From positions 16,762,001 to 16,826,000 of the forward strand of contig NC_060110.1 of assembly GCF_021155765.1 (NCBI RefSeq): a stretch of 64,000 bases of DNA, written 5' to 3'. Under the pieces are notes generated by a model. That model was not told where the DNA came from, did not search any database, and saw only the letters and a program-made list of their open reading frames with translations. Source of the DNA: Diprion similis (taxonomy: Eukaryota > Arthropoda > Insecta > Hymenoptera > Diprionidae). The translations under genes were made by a program, and so were the position numbers. Below, in pieces: positions 28,810 to 40,562 of the stretch; within the stretch, counting starts at the first letter, position 1, and each line of letters starts with the position of its first letter.

Positions 28810-29014
28810 ATTTGTGAGAAAACGATATATGTCGATAGGGTCAAGGGCGATCAGGCCGATCGAGCCTTCAATTTCGATAGTCGACGGCCTCGACTTGATC
28901 AATGGCAATCAATGGGCGTGTCGCCTTGCGAAATGGCGCAAAAAAGATCGCAATATAAAAGACATGAGTTTGTAAACACGGTAAGGTAAGGCTCGCTAGT
29001 GAGCTCGCTGCACC
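28810..29014. promoter_or_regulatory. Bidirectional promoter of COQ5 and GUCD1
   Basis: Only 205 bp separate two start codons pointing in opposite directions, so both transcripts must initiate here. The segment is GC-richer than its surroundings and has no TATA box. It carries two CGATA words (GTCGATAG near 28830 and TTCGATAG near 28875) resembling the DRE/DREF element TATCGATA, which is typical of insect housekeeping promoters. The spacing is directly seen; the DREF role is inference. Confidence 0.7.
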
Positions 29015-30586
29015 ATGACTGGCTCCAAAAGTGGCAGTAAGTATATCATGTGTCGTTTTCTTCCCTCCGATTGTGTGCGTGTGTGCCTATGATATTTCGT
29101 GGATTCGTGTCCTACATCCGAAGGGTCAAGATTACATGTTTAATACTTCCAGTACCTGGAGTATAGATGTATGTTATCTATTGAAACGAATCGGGCTTAC
29201 GCATGAGTATTGCGCTACAACCTTTGGTGGTCATTCCTCGTATCCCCGAGACGAGAGACCATAAATTTATCAACACTATTAGCATCCTCATTGTGTTCCT
29301 AACTTTCCAGAGCCACAGCATGTCATTGAAGTCAAGATTCCACACGTCAGGCAACGTTTTAATTGGGACTGTGGGGTATCTTGCGTATTGATGGTCCTAC
29401 CTGACGAGCAGAGAAAACATTTTATCAACAATTTTTACCAAGTTTGTAAAGAAGAGGGATTCGACAAGAGGTAACTTTCCTTTCTTCACAACAAGGCATC
29501 TATGATATTTCATGGATATGTTTCCTGCAACCGAAGAGTCGAAATTATGCGTTTAATACTTCCAGCACCTGGAGTATAGATCTATGTTATCTATTGAAAC
29601 GATTTGGGGTTACGCATGAGTATTGCACTATAACCTTTGGTGTTCATCCCGGATACCGTGGAGAACATTTTTACGACAAGATACTACACAAGGTAGTCAG
29701 AAAATATGTTCTAACTGATTTTTGCTTCTACAATTTAATACCATTGCGTGAGAGAATTCTCTTGATTTTATGATTAAATACTCAATATTTAGCTATCAAA
29801 TAGTTCAGAATTGAAGAACGATTGAGATAGAAAAATTGAGGTCATAAACAAAAATTTGTATGTAAGTAGCGTTGTATTTTTTTAGGGTAAACTGCCTGTA
29901 TTATATAGAATGGTTTTATTCAAGCTACTGCGGTTCAAACGATGCATTTCAGTATGTGCTATTCCAGGCTGGGATTGTTTGTTAAACTTATACTATCTTA
30001 TTAACAGGATGAAGACAGAGTGAATAAGAGATTTGAAGAGGCACGATTGAATAATATTACAGTAAAAAGAACATCACTGTTGAATACGGATCTCATAAAG
30101 CACTTGACTGCTGAAGGACCAATTATACTCTTAACCAATGCAAGTTTGCTGTGGTGTGACATTTGCAAAAATAACAAAATTACATGTGAATTGCGGAACT
30201 GCTTTCCTTGGCCTGTAAGCTATAACGGCCATTACATTGTCCTAGTGGGTTACAATGACCGTAGAAAGAGGTTCCTTTATAGAAATCCTTCATATAGAGA
30301 ACGTGAGTACTACATATTCTTTTCTGACATGTTACATTGGTTACTGCACTAGATAATGGCTTACAAGAGAAATGGCAAAATTGATCCCTGACAGAGAGTT
30401 TAATTGTTTACTATCCCTCATGTAATATTAGGAACAAGACCTGTTTATAAAGTTAGATCCACACATATAGGTATATGCGCAATGTCCTACTACCATATGG
30501 AAGAAGCAAGGAAATCTTATGGAACAGATGAAGACGTCATTTTGATATTTGGTACAAATTTATCACCGTTAATAAATAGCTTATGA
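29015..30586 (+). CDS. GUCD1: GUCD1 homologue (guanylyl cyclase domain-containing protein 1)
   Basis: Member of the guanylylate-cyclase-like family (PF09778), which has a peptidase C39-like fold; biochemical role unsettled. Five exons in phase: 29015-29036, 29311-29470, 29566-29692, 30008-30302 and 30471-30586, giving 239 aa, matching the human length of about 240. Conserved blocks are QRFNWDCGVSCVLMVL, STWSIDLCYLLKRFGVTHEY, GVHPGYRGEHFYDK, LLTNASLLWCDIC, NGHYIVLVGYND and a C-terminal EEARKSYGTDEDVILIF. The Cys of DCG, the His of NGHYIVL and the Asn of YRNPSY sit where a C39-type triad would be, which is inference. Exon 1 is only 22 nt, but its ATG, donor and phase all agree. A degenerate copy of exon 3 lies in intron 1. 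The gene is head-to-head with COQ5. Confidence 0.95.
29088..29262 (+). pseudogene. Decayed duplicate of GUCD1 exon 3 inside intron 1
   Basis: By hand alignment, about 147 nt from 29088 onward match 29501-29647 (the end of intron 2 plus exon 3) with about 20 mismatches, roughly 86% identity. The copy keeps the upstream acceptor (CTTCCAG), and its frame reads TWSIDVCYLLKRIGLTHEYC. It loses similarity after the equivalent of GVHPG and has no matching donor. Its acceptor phase does not fit exon 1, so it should not splice in productively. It lies before exon 2, so it is out of exon order. Confidence 0.85.
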
Positions 30587-33365
30587 TGTAGCTAAGTAAT
30601 TTCCACAGTTAAAGATATAGTCACCTTTATGATAAGGTTTTTCGACCGAAAATTACTATCACTCAGATTAATAGTTTTGATAATCAATATTGAAGAATTA
30701 CCTGCATGTTTCTCAATCTACGTTCAAAACATCATAGGTAGAAGGATAGAAGATACGCATGTTTTTAAAACATGTAATTCAGTGCCTCAATCATTCTTTA
30801 CTTATTATTGATAAATGAGTTGAACGTAGAATATTGATAATATGACATACCCACGTACGACTGTCCAATTACATCCAGAACTAATTAAGAGATTAATTAC
30901 CAGATATTAAGGTCAAAGATACTTCATTTTGGTTCATGATCTCATGATAAAAGCAAGTGCAACAGTCCACATATAATGATGAAGATTTCGTATTTCTTAG
31001 AAAACTATTGTCATATTAGGTATGTAAATTTTAACGAATACCATAGAATTTAATAGATATTTCCAAGTTAAATGAACAGGGTGGTTCAAATCTGAAATTT
31101 TTAAATCATAATGTAGAATTTTCTCCACAGTACACAACTTTCCACAATAGTTTTTCAATAACTACTGGACTCTGAAATCTTGATTACAATATGTTTTTTT
31201 TTTTTTAAAGCTCGAATCGCCATTTTACATTGATCCGTGAGCCATTGTTGACGAATTTCATAGATGAAAGTCATTACAACCCTGGTCATTTTTTGCATAA
31301 CTTCTTGGTGATGGTATAATGTATTATTAACAATTTATTATGCAGATCTGACGTGCATAGGCGTTTTGAATTGACATTGTAGTATATTGGCTGGGTAGAC
31401 TCCTGTGATAAAAGGACACAAATATCAACTAACAAAATATATATTTATATATTAAACTTAAAAATATAATGTATATGGATTTTCAATGGTTATTCAAACA
31501 GCATATTATAAAATCGATACATTGTGTTTGCATAAGATTTTGATGATCACTTTCAAATTTATCTTAACAGCCATGTTGAGTTTATTATGAATGGCTGTAT
31601 GCAATATACATTTTATGATCACAAGTACAAACTGCGAACATGCAATTATTTTATAAAATTATATATATAGATACATACGAGAACTTAATGTCATATTTAT
31701 ATATAATTAGGGAAGATGAGGGTGAAATGCTTATACGGCATAAAACCAATTATTGGACTATAGTGCCTAAAACAATAATCCTTTTACGACTAGATAATTA
31801 ATCTCAAGTTACCTAATACAATGTAATAAATAAACAAAATGAAAGCTGTTTTTCGTGAAAGTTCCAAAAGTGCATTTTACATATTATTTACTTTGACCCG
31901 TATAGCCTGTTTGTCCTAATCTTTCCTGTAGGTTTTACATGTAAATATCATCGATACGGTTAAAATTTTATATAATTCAAATGTACTAACTAGATACCAG
32001 TATACAAGGGTATTTGAAGACAAATACATCGTGGGTGCAAAGAATACGAATAAAGTACCCAGCATATTTTTACTATACCTATGTAATAAGATTCAATGTA
32101 GAATGTGTGTATTTAAAAGCACTTCTTAATAACATAAGTAGAATATTGTTATGCACTTAATTTCTAGTTATTTTCACTCATAGATCACCTTTGTTAAACA
32201 CATAAATATCGGATTCTTGATATTTTTAGATACTTCTTCAGTGGAAGCTCAGCTTATTTTTAGAATTTTTGTTTAGAAATTTCACTCGCTACATCCATAA
32301 AAATACTGGTTTGTTGATTACGCCTTTTGTGGTTTTGCAAAACCGGTATACTCGTGAACATACACGATATCATGCTGCAAAAAATGACCCGCCAATTGGC
32401 TCGTACAAAATTACCTTCAAAAACATGTATACAACTGCTGCAAACATATAATTATACGACCCTGGAAGATGATTTTAATTCTACTCATTTTATAAAAATA
32501 AGTTTCACCAAAGGAAAAATAAAAGTATCACACATCAAAAATAGACGAATTATGAGTAAGTTCAATAAGTGAACCGGTTTTTTTCTATCTATCGCCTAAC
32601 ATAATTAATGACTTGATGCGAACATAACGGGTTCTTTAATGCGTTTTTTTGATTACTTATTCAGTAGTAATCTGTAGTAGTAATTTGTAGACCACAAATT
32701 AGCTGAAGCTGCTTGGGTACATGTAACGAGTCTGGGATGTAACGATGTTAAACTTAATCCATAACATCCAGGTTTGAGTGGTGGGTAAAACACTGCTAAT
32801 AAAATTCTACATGAATTAATGTGTAGACATATTTACATTATGCAGAAAATCGTATTAAAGAATGCTGCTAAAAAAAGGATAAAAATATAGAAATGAAAGT
32901 AATCGAATCTTCTCGTCTTGGTCAAGATGAAGCCTAGCAAATATGCTGAAAAGAAATTTATCACCTATACATAATGGTTCTTGATAAGAAAGGAACTAGG
33001 CACAATTGAAAGATATTGTTAGGTGATAACGTCATGGATTCACACCATATGTATAGAAAAATGGGTAATACATTGCGTTAAAATTCTGGTGTATTTCTTT
33101 AGAGCCAGGGACTAATCGTAAGTAGATTCCAATCGTATCTGTCTGTTGTTACTTCGTTGATCGTGCGATATAGTTAATACATTATTTTTTGTTTGATAAA
33201 TCTTCTTCTATATTATTACTAATGTTTGAAAGTAGGTTTTGTGTTCATAAGTTGGATGAAAAAAGATGTGAATTTATTTACGCAACGCTGAAAGCATTAT
33301 CTCAAAAATATGCCATCTTCTTGTCAATAATGTTGGCTGTATGTTCGTATGTAAAAGCTGTACAT
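30587..33365. other. Intergenic DNA between GUCD1 and the TPR gene
   Basis: About 2.8 kb, very AT-rich, convergent 3' ends on both sides. A candidate minus-strand AATAAA for the TPR gene is at 33273-33278. The short ORFs here (for example 32269-32572) show no domain. Confidence 0.6.
33273..33278 (-). terminator. Candidate poly(A) signal of the TPR gene
   Basis: AATAAA on the minus strand, about 90 nt past the stop codon. Confidence 0.45.
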
Positions 33366-35452
33366 TCAGTTTTGCATCAAAATTTTCGTACAATATGGAA
33401 ATTTCTTTTTCGACGCGAAGCAAGTGATCGCTCTCTTCAAGTTCGCGTTGTCTCCCAGTACAGAATTACGAATGCCACCGTCATCGACCCCTCGTCCAAA
33501 GGACAAACTATCCACCAACGATCTCAAACAAGGACACGTTGGGTGCGTCGGCGATGCCTGATAGTGGGATCTAGCTAGATACATCAGTGCCTCGCTACGT
33601 TGACTACCAAGTCGTGTTTCAGGGACGTTTTCCTCCCTTAACACCTTCAGGGCACCCTCAGCTTTCTTAAGGGCCTTTCGAGTTTGCTTCGTTTGAATCG
33701 CCGGGCGCGACTGACTGTTCAAAATTTCCGTTATTCGCTGAGCAAGAAGGTTCTTTTTGCCCGACGTCTTCCAACAGCCCGTCGCGACGCTCTCTTCGTG
33801 CGCTTGCATGTACGCTTTCAGAGCTTGATCGAGTTTTCCTTGGTGCATGAAGCAGTCACCCATCAGCAGTCGTGGCTCCCCGGATTTCGCCAAGAGTTCT
33901 TTATTCTCTAATAACTTTATGGCCTCCTCGTATCTCCCGTTGATCATGTGCTCCACCGCCATATCGTACCTGCATCGTCGTTTTCTTGTATATAAAGTCT
34001 TGTCGAGCCATATACAATTAAGGCACGCATTCCATCCTGCAAGTCTGTACCTGATCAAATACCACTGGTCAATCAACATTTTCCTTGTCTGCTCCACCGT
34101 CAGATTTCCCATTATGGATCCCCGTTTATTTTCCGATGGTTCAAGCAGCTTGTAGAAAGCTTTGTTCACGTTGTCGAGCCATCGCATTGCTTCTCGGAGA
34201 CGACCGGAAAGTCGTAATACGATTGTTTTAAGGACTGTAAAGCCTGGGTTGTAAGGATCGCAGTCTGTCCCTTTGTCGATTGTCATTAGAGCTTTATCGT
34301 AGCATCCATTTATGCACCATATTATGGCGTAAACTAGCATAGTGTGCCCGGTGTCGAAGATCACCTGCAACAAGGTATTTGGCGGGGAAAATCTTCTTCT
34401 ATTGAGGATCGGCGATCGGAATTTTTAAAAATACCTGCAGTAGATCCTGAGCTTCCATATTATTCTTATCTAGAGAAATTGCTTGGCGCAACATCCGCCG
34501 TGCGGCTGCGACTTCTCGAATGTGAATCTTGAATTCTGCGTGCTGCGTCATCAGATCTGCATTTCTATGCGATTTCGTCCCTTTTATAAATTCGGTCCAT
34601 GCCAAACGATACGAGTCGTATTTATCGAGTTTTCGAAGGCACTTTAAGAGCATGTCCTTAAGAAAAGGAAAAGAAAAACTTGATTCAACATGAATTGTGC
34701 TTTTGAGAAAGACATTCCAACGTGATTTTACGATGTTTGCACTCGCCTGTGATTCGTAGCCTCTGTTTTCTTTGGGATCAAGTACAAGGACTTGTTCGTA
34801 ATCAGCTACAGCTTCTATCAGTCTCTCGTTATTCTCGTGCCATTGGCCCCTTTGGCAGTATGCATTTCTCAACTTCTCTCTATACTGTGCGGCCATGGTT
34901 TCACCATCGGAAGTCTTATCAAACTTCACCATGCTCCTCGCTGTTTCGTACCATTTTGTCGCCTTTTGCCAATCCCCTAAACAGCGTAAACATTTTTGCA
35001 CGTATGTGTAAGACATCGAACAATTTTGTATCTCGAAATCAGAGAAATCTCGGCCGATTGATTATAATCAGGTCTTGCGGGATGCACTGAAAGAAGCATC
35101 GGACAATTACATTCGCGTATTAGATCTATTTTCGCAACATCTACATGTAGCATTGAAAACATTACCCTGCCGATTACGCCATTCAAATTGAATTCATTCA
35201 TTTGTCGGAATGTCCGTCGACACTTAGTTCAAAATCTTGAGCATGTTCTTTCATGTTCCTCTGAATTCTATCTGTAAGATTTTCGAACTTACCTTTTTGC
35301 GCACAAACTTCTGCTCTAAGGGCGTAGAGCTCATGGGAACGAGGGTTCATGTGCAACCCCTTCCTAATAATAGCAAGTGCTCTATCAGATGGTTCGTCAA
35401 GGTTTTTGATTAATTCAGTAGCTTCTTCGATGCACTTACTAGCCATCTCCAT
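33366..35452 (-). CDS. Tetratricopeptide-repeat protein, family uncertain
   Basis: Helical TPR scaffold of unknown partner. Proposed exons are 35293-35452 (first in-frame ATG), 34747-35048, 34435-34656, 34051-34364 and 33366-33969, giving about 533 aa. Visible TPR-like units include ALRAEVCAQK, CLGDWQKATKWYETARSM, RLIEAVADYEQVLVLDPKEN, CYDKALMTIDKGTDCDPYNP, AVEHMINGRYEEAIKLLENK and MHQGKLDQALKAYMQAHEE. The second intron (34657-34746, 90 nt) would be GC-AG, and the fourth (33970-34050) is 81 nt. Both are multiples of three without stops, so they could instead be coding. The open frame continues upstream of 35452 without an ATG, so an extra 5' exon is possible. A TTC16-like identity is one guess, not supported strongly enough to name. 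Confidence 0.75.
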
Positions 35453-36286
35453 TTCATCTTCTTTGTTAAGAGTCTTGTCGTACGTCCAAAGTCTTTTTAA
35501 CTGTGCAGGATTAACGCATGACGATAATCTTAATAAGGTGAAAATAACCGTCACTGTTTGTTGTGAACGTCGAAAAGTTACTTGAATTGAATCAAATTTT
35601 ACCTGGAGTTGAAAGTATTTGAAATCTTAGAAGTTTTGCGAAAACTGAATAATATTTAACGTGGTTTCAGTTTTATAGGGATATATTACTACAGTCCAAA
35701 ATATTATAATCTAGCTCGATAATGTACGAATTTTTATTTACTATGACGACTTGAAACTATACTATTATACCATCATAGCCTCACTGTGCGGATTTTGATA
35801 ATGTGTCTTCGTGGCCATCAGCATTTTTTCCAAATACACTAAATCCTGCTCTAGGCCCATTTTGAGTCTTGAAGTTAAACTGATGTGGATTGAATGTTAC
35901 TTGTGTAATTAGGCAAAGGATGTTTCGAATACATAAAAAGTCACATAGAAAAAGTACAACTGGAAGGTGTCATGAAAAATACCTTATGTTCATCTATCGA
36001 ATATCAGGTGTTTAGGAATGTACTGTATATTCAGACAGCTTCATGGTGTTTGTTTCGAAGAAACGTTATTTCGAATGTATTATGTAATCCAGATAATATC
36101 TCATCTGTGTAGGGTTTTTTAACTGAGGTTAACAGAGAACGGATTTTTACGCTCAGATCCGAAGACTTCAATTTATTATATCAATTGCGAAAACATACAA
36201 TTACAGCGAGCGACATATTTGAAAATTTGGAAGTGAGTATACAAAGACCGGTCAGCGATCTGCGATATTGAGGTCCTCTTGGCTCT
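35453..36286. other. Spacer between the TPR gene and SDR1
   Basis: About 0.83 kb. It contains any missing 5' exon of the TPR gene; a donor-like CTCCAG/GTAAAA near 35602 on the minus strand is a candidate. It also holds the SDR1 3' UTR, with minus-strand AATAAA at 36172-36177. No separate gene is seen. Confidence 0.5.
36172..36177 (-). terminator. Candidate poly(A) signal of SDR1
   Basis: AATAAA on the minus strand, about 110 nt past the SDR1 stop. Confidence 0.45.
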
Positions 36287-37436
36287 CTAGTAGAGATCGC
36301 GAGAAGGACATACGATCATGTCTCGGATAAGGACGGTGTCACGAGTACACAATGCGACGATGATGGAGTCCGCGACGTCACAGGGTTCCAGAGCAGCGTA
36401 ACCGTGTTCCTTTATGTCCTTCACTGTCATTTCGGTGTGGACCATGCCCGGACAAATATTCTGTTTCAAAAACAATATACACAGTGTTAAGTTCAGTTTG
36501 AGTACTATATTATATGTATATAAGGAACGATGAAATGGATAGAATGTTCAGGCCACTGCAGCAACTCTCAATGCGTAATCTACGAGAGGAGAAATTCATT
36601 CGGACTTACGGTAACTTTGATCTTTGATTCGAGTTCCTTGAGTTCCGTACGAAGTATGTCCGTGATTCCACGCATAGCCCATTTGGTAGCCATATACGGA
36701 GCAGACATCCTGTTCTCCATGGTGGTGTGGCGGGTGAAGCATCGGAAGTCGTTGATGTTGAAGATGTGACCGCGGTCCATCAAGCCTTGCTTCTTCTTCA
36801 TCATTAGGAATTCGGTTGTCATTGCTACTAACCCCAGGATGTTTACTTGGAATGTCTTCTCCCAGTCTTCCATTGTCCCGTTCAGAAAAGAGGTGTGAGT
36901 GTCAATCCCGGCGTTGTTCACCAAGACGTCGATATGTCCCATGTTCTTCTCTATCCATTGCATTGTCTGCATCACCTGATCCTTCTTGGTCAGGTCGCAC
37001 TGCAGCGGGTGGAGCTTTCCTGGGTGGTGCTTTAACTCCTCGGCATACGCCTGTAATAAGTGGAATAATTTTAATATAGCCGCAAACATTTTGATACTTG
37101 GCATTTCTTGATTTGGACTTCCAATCCAAGCGGGTAATTTTGTAGGACGAAAATTTTAATGTTACGGGTACAAGTAATTATTTAAAAAGTTGTAAAAATT
37201 GATCTTAATTCTTTGATGATTGCAAGAGAATGTATCTTCGTTCTCTATTCTTTGTCAGAGTGGCAATAATAAAGAAATTGTAAAAAATAACCAGAACGGC
37301 TTACCTTGATTTTGTCAATGCGACGAGCCATGGCGACGACTCTCATTCCCTTGCGGACTAATTCCTCGACGATGGCTTTGCCAATTCCAGAGCTAGCACC
37401 GGTGACTAGAGCAACTTTGTCGACCCAACGATCCAT
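36287..37436 (-). CDS. SDR1: short-chain dehydrogenase/reductase, DHRS11/farnesol dehydrogenase-like
   Basis: Classical SDR with a Rossmann fold, presumably an NADP(H)-dependent alcohol or carbonyl oxidoreductase. Exons 37305-37436, 36610-37050 and 36287-36460 give 248 aa. Seen: TGASSGIG cofactor loop, VVAMARR at the end of beta-2 (basic, NADP-type), CDLTKKDQV, LVNNAG, catalytic-type YMATK, and CPGMVHTEM after the fold. The position that normally holds the catalytic Ser reads NIND, that is Asp, and the following loop is two residues longer than in SDR4. The first intron (after codon 44) is not found in SDR2 to SDR5; the intron after KVT is shared. It is the only member on the minus strand. 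Substrate unknown. Confidence 0.93.
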
Positions 37437-38104
37437 TTTGGATTTCAAGTAGTTTTGGATTTGCTACGGTAGTAAGACTTAACTCAGCAAGTTACCTCGA
37501 AAGGTTGATGCATTTCTTCGAATGAATCCGGCTTTTATACATAAACGAACGTGGTCCAAGATTGAGAGGGTTACGGGTCAGGATACATTAATAGCCATTC
37601 AAGATTAATTCTCACTTACTCTGTAAACAGCAACAATTTATGCTCATCAAAGTTATCCTTATCGATTGACTATACGTCGTGTTTCTCTCGCAGAGCTTCG
37701 ATGCTCACCGAATCGTGCAGATTAGCTGCCAACCCTGTCCATAATTCTAATATTGAAAACAAGGGAATGAAATATCAGGCCTGACCTTCAAAGATAAGCA
37801 GGTATATGCTGTCTGGCTAAAACAGACTATTTGACTTTGTCTTTCGCACAGAAGCGTAATCGTTGCGATAATTTGACATCACTCGATGGTGGAGGTGAAA
37901 AGAAAGCTTGTGTTCAAAGGAACTTTGAATTATTAAGTTCTTAGTAATTAATATTAGTCAAAAATTGATATCACGTCTTATATACGGACTCATGATGTGT
38001 TTGTGAATATAAACTCGTTTACTGCATGCTTTGTTCCGACCAAGAAAAATCATGTTTTGATTGCAGGAAATGACGCAATCAGTACAAAGCTTGCTGTATG
38101 CGTT

Positions 38105-38862
38105 TACACTCAGAGAAAATTGTGTGTTGTTTTAAAAAAATAAATTTGTACACAATATTTTATCGAAAATACCAAAATTAATGAAATAATTGTTTGAAAA
38201 TCGCAAAAAAAAAAAATTAATTACACAAAATATACTTATAATTAGGAAATATCGATTTTACTTTAGTCAACTCAATAAAATAATACTTTTTTCATGGCAT
38301 TATCAAAATATTGAATACCCTCTGGTAGATTCAACTAAATCGCTGCATAAGGTTCAGTAAATCTATACGGTCGATAAAGATTAGTAAAATTTACGAAATC
38401 ATGGGAGCTATTAATCGATTGCCGCTACCAAATAATATCCAGCATCGCAATCTACTGAATATTTTTTTCAAGTGGCAAAATAATTCTTGTACCGCGTCAA
38501 AAATTCGCGTATAATCTTGATCGGCAGAACTAAATTATTCGAAGTCTAATACACAATGGCATATTTCTTTGTCGGTTTTGGATGTGGCACTTGATTCATG
38601 GAGCACAAATTCCAATCAAACCATAATTTCTTTAGTTACAACAATTAATCCATCATTTTCCAACCTGTACAAAATGATTTCACTGTGTAGATCTGATTCC
38701 GCAACTGAAACAGAATCTATGGGATTGTGGTGCTACTAAACTTTTTCCAACTAAACTTTTTTTTGTGTGAAAATAATGTTTGGTCAGATGAATTTTAATT
38801 CTGAAATTTCGTCGCCAGAACCAAATCTTCCTCATAATGAACAAACTTTTTTTCTGAGTGTA
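38105..38862. mobile_element. Candidate non-autonomous element (MITE-like) with ACACTCAG ends
   Basis: TACACTCAGAGAAAA at the left end faces TACACTCAGAAAAAAA (reverse complement) at the right end, about 760 bp apart. The interior is AT-rich, non-coding, and contains a direct repeat of CTAAACTTTTT near the right end. Short inverted ends with this look are common among insect MITEs. I could not define a target-site duplication, so chance pairing is not excluded. Confidence 0.4.
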
Positions 38863-40484
38863 GATTTACCGTACATGGTAAGAAATAAACGTTTTCTCTT
38901 CTCTGTGAAAAACTATGTTTGAACGCACTGTCTTGTTAATAATTTCGTTGAATAGGGAATTTGTAAAACATTGGTAATCGATACCTAATTGTATACGAAG
39001 GATAGGTTTGAATTTGTAGAGGTATTATGTTGAACGTAGAGAACCTTGTCATTCCAAAGGTATGAACTAGTTCAGCCTATCATTCGTTAAATAAATAAAT
39101 CTGGAAATGGATTTTACAGTCTTTGAAAACACGCCAAGTGATTTCTGAATTATTAATACTCAAGGTGAAGCTGCGTGGAGGAATCGGCTCTATATTGATT
39201 TGATAATGTATTTTCAGTTCGAAAGTTTCAGGTCACGATGTTAACTTTACGCAAGAATCGACGAAAACACATCATTGTATTACGAGCAAGAAGCTTATCG
39301 TCAGTTCGACTTGTCCTCGTCATCTTCATCCCATGTCTTGGCGTCAAGTCTATGCAGCGTGATTTTCTCTCTCAGAGTAAGCCAGCGAAAAACATGTTTT
39401 CGAAAATGCACGTCAATCTAGATTTGCCCAACTGTCAGACGTACGCCGCGTAATCGCGGATACCAGCTGCCATTGTGTTTTAATAATAAAACTCACAAAT
39501 ATGATTACACACTGATTCGAAGGTCTCGACCTACAGAACTTCATTGCCACTAATCTACGGGTGTGCAGTGTATCGGCGGGCTTCTTCTTTCTAATGGCTA
39601 TAACTCATGCAAGGATGTGCCACATTCAATCGGCGAGCTTAAAAATGGTGAAAAAATTGAAATTATCAATCTTTTCTTGTGCATCTTTACGCGCATGCAC
39701 GTAAATATTCGAATGCGAATATCAGGGTGATGAAACATATTTCGAAGTTGAGGTAGAGAAGTTTTTTTCAGACATGACGAAATTCTTGACGATAAACCTC
39801 TACGAGGCGTTTCGCTTTGATAAAAAGTAATTCCATGATACACTCAAAGTCTCCGTGATAAATTCGATTTTATGGTCTAATGCTTGCAAGATTCGATTCA
39901 GCCTTTGGGATCATCAACCTGGGCTGCTTAAAATAATTTTTCAGATTTCATTCGAATCGTTTTGGTCAAGTCTGTGTAAGATTGGCGAAATGTATATCAC
40001 TTATTAAACAGATTACGATAATTGAAATTGCAACTAAGTAAATTAATTTTAGTGCCCAACCCGTATCGCAATTGCATGATACATTTATTGACCTTCGACT
40101 GGGCTGCTTGAGCTGAAAATCATGTGCAGGCCATGGATATAAATGCATGATTCTTCTGATTTACCGCTTGCATAATTATTTACTGTGCGTTAATCAAATG
40201 TTCATCCGATAAATAATGTACCCCCTTGGATCGCAAAAATAAAGTCGTTGAAAATTCAGTTGAATCAACTCTGTTAGTTGTATTTGAAAATTGCGTAGAT
40301 TTTGACTTAGCAAATCAGTTTTCGAACTATGCTCAATTTATCAATCGATTTTGCTGTTTCGCTACAATAATGGTAGATGTTGGGTATCAGAGAGGCAAGG
40401 ATAAGAGAAGATGCGAATATCTTCCAAATTGTATAAATAATCATAATTAAATAGTCGAGTGGATTCGCGCGATTAATTTGTTCA

Positions 40485-40490
40485 TTTATT
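40485..40490 (-). terminator. Candidate poly(A) signal of the odorant receptor
   Basis: AATAAA on the minus strand, about 75 nt past the receptor stop codon. Confidence 0.45.
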
Positions 40491-40562
40491 TGCATTCACA
40501 TTGTTTTTCCACTACTGGTATTTATAGCTGACTTCTCTACTGGTTTCTCTACGACTATTTTA

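Larger units (their letters stand above)
37437..40562. other. Intergenic DNA between SDR1 and the odorant receptor
   Basis: About 3.1 kb. It holds the SDR1 promoter on the left, a candidate terminal-inverted-repeat element in the middle and the receptor 3' UTR on the right. The ORFs at 39238-39453 and 39598-39843 overlap on opposite strands, lack domains and are not called as genes. Confidence 0.6.

Noticed and set aside
33684-34155. Plus-strand frames over the TPR gene
   Set aside because: Antisense shadows. The minus strand carries recognisable TPR units.
35198-35554. Extended N terminus of the TPR gene starting at 35554
   Set aside because: The codon is GTG, not ATG, so this would need an upstream exon that I could not place.
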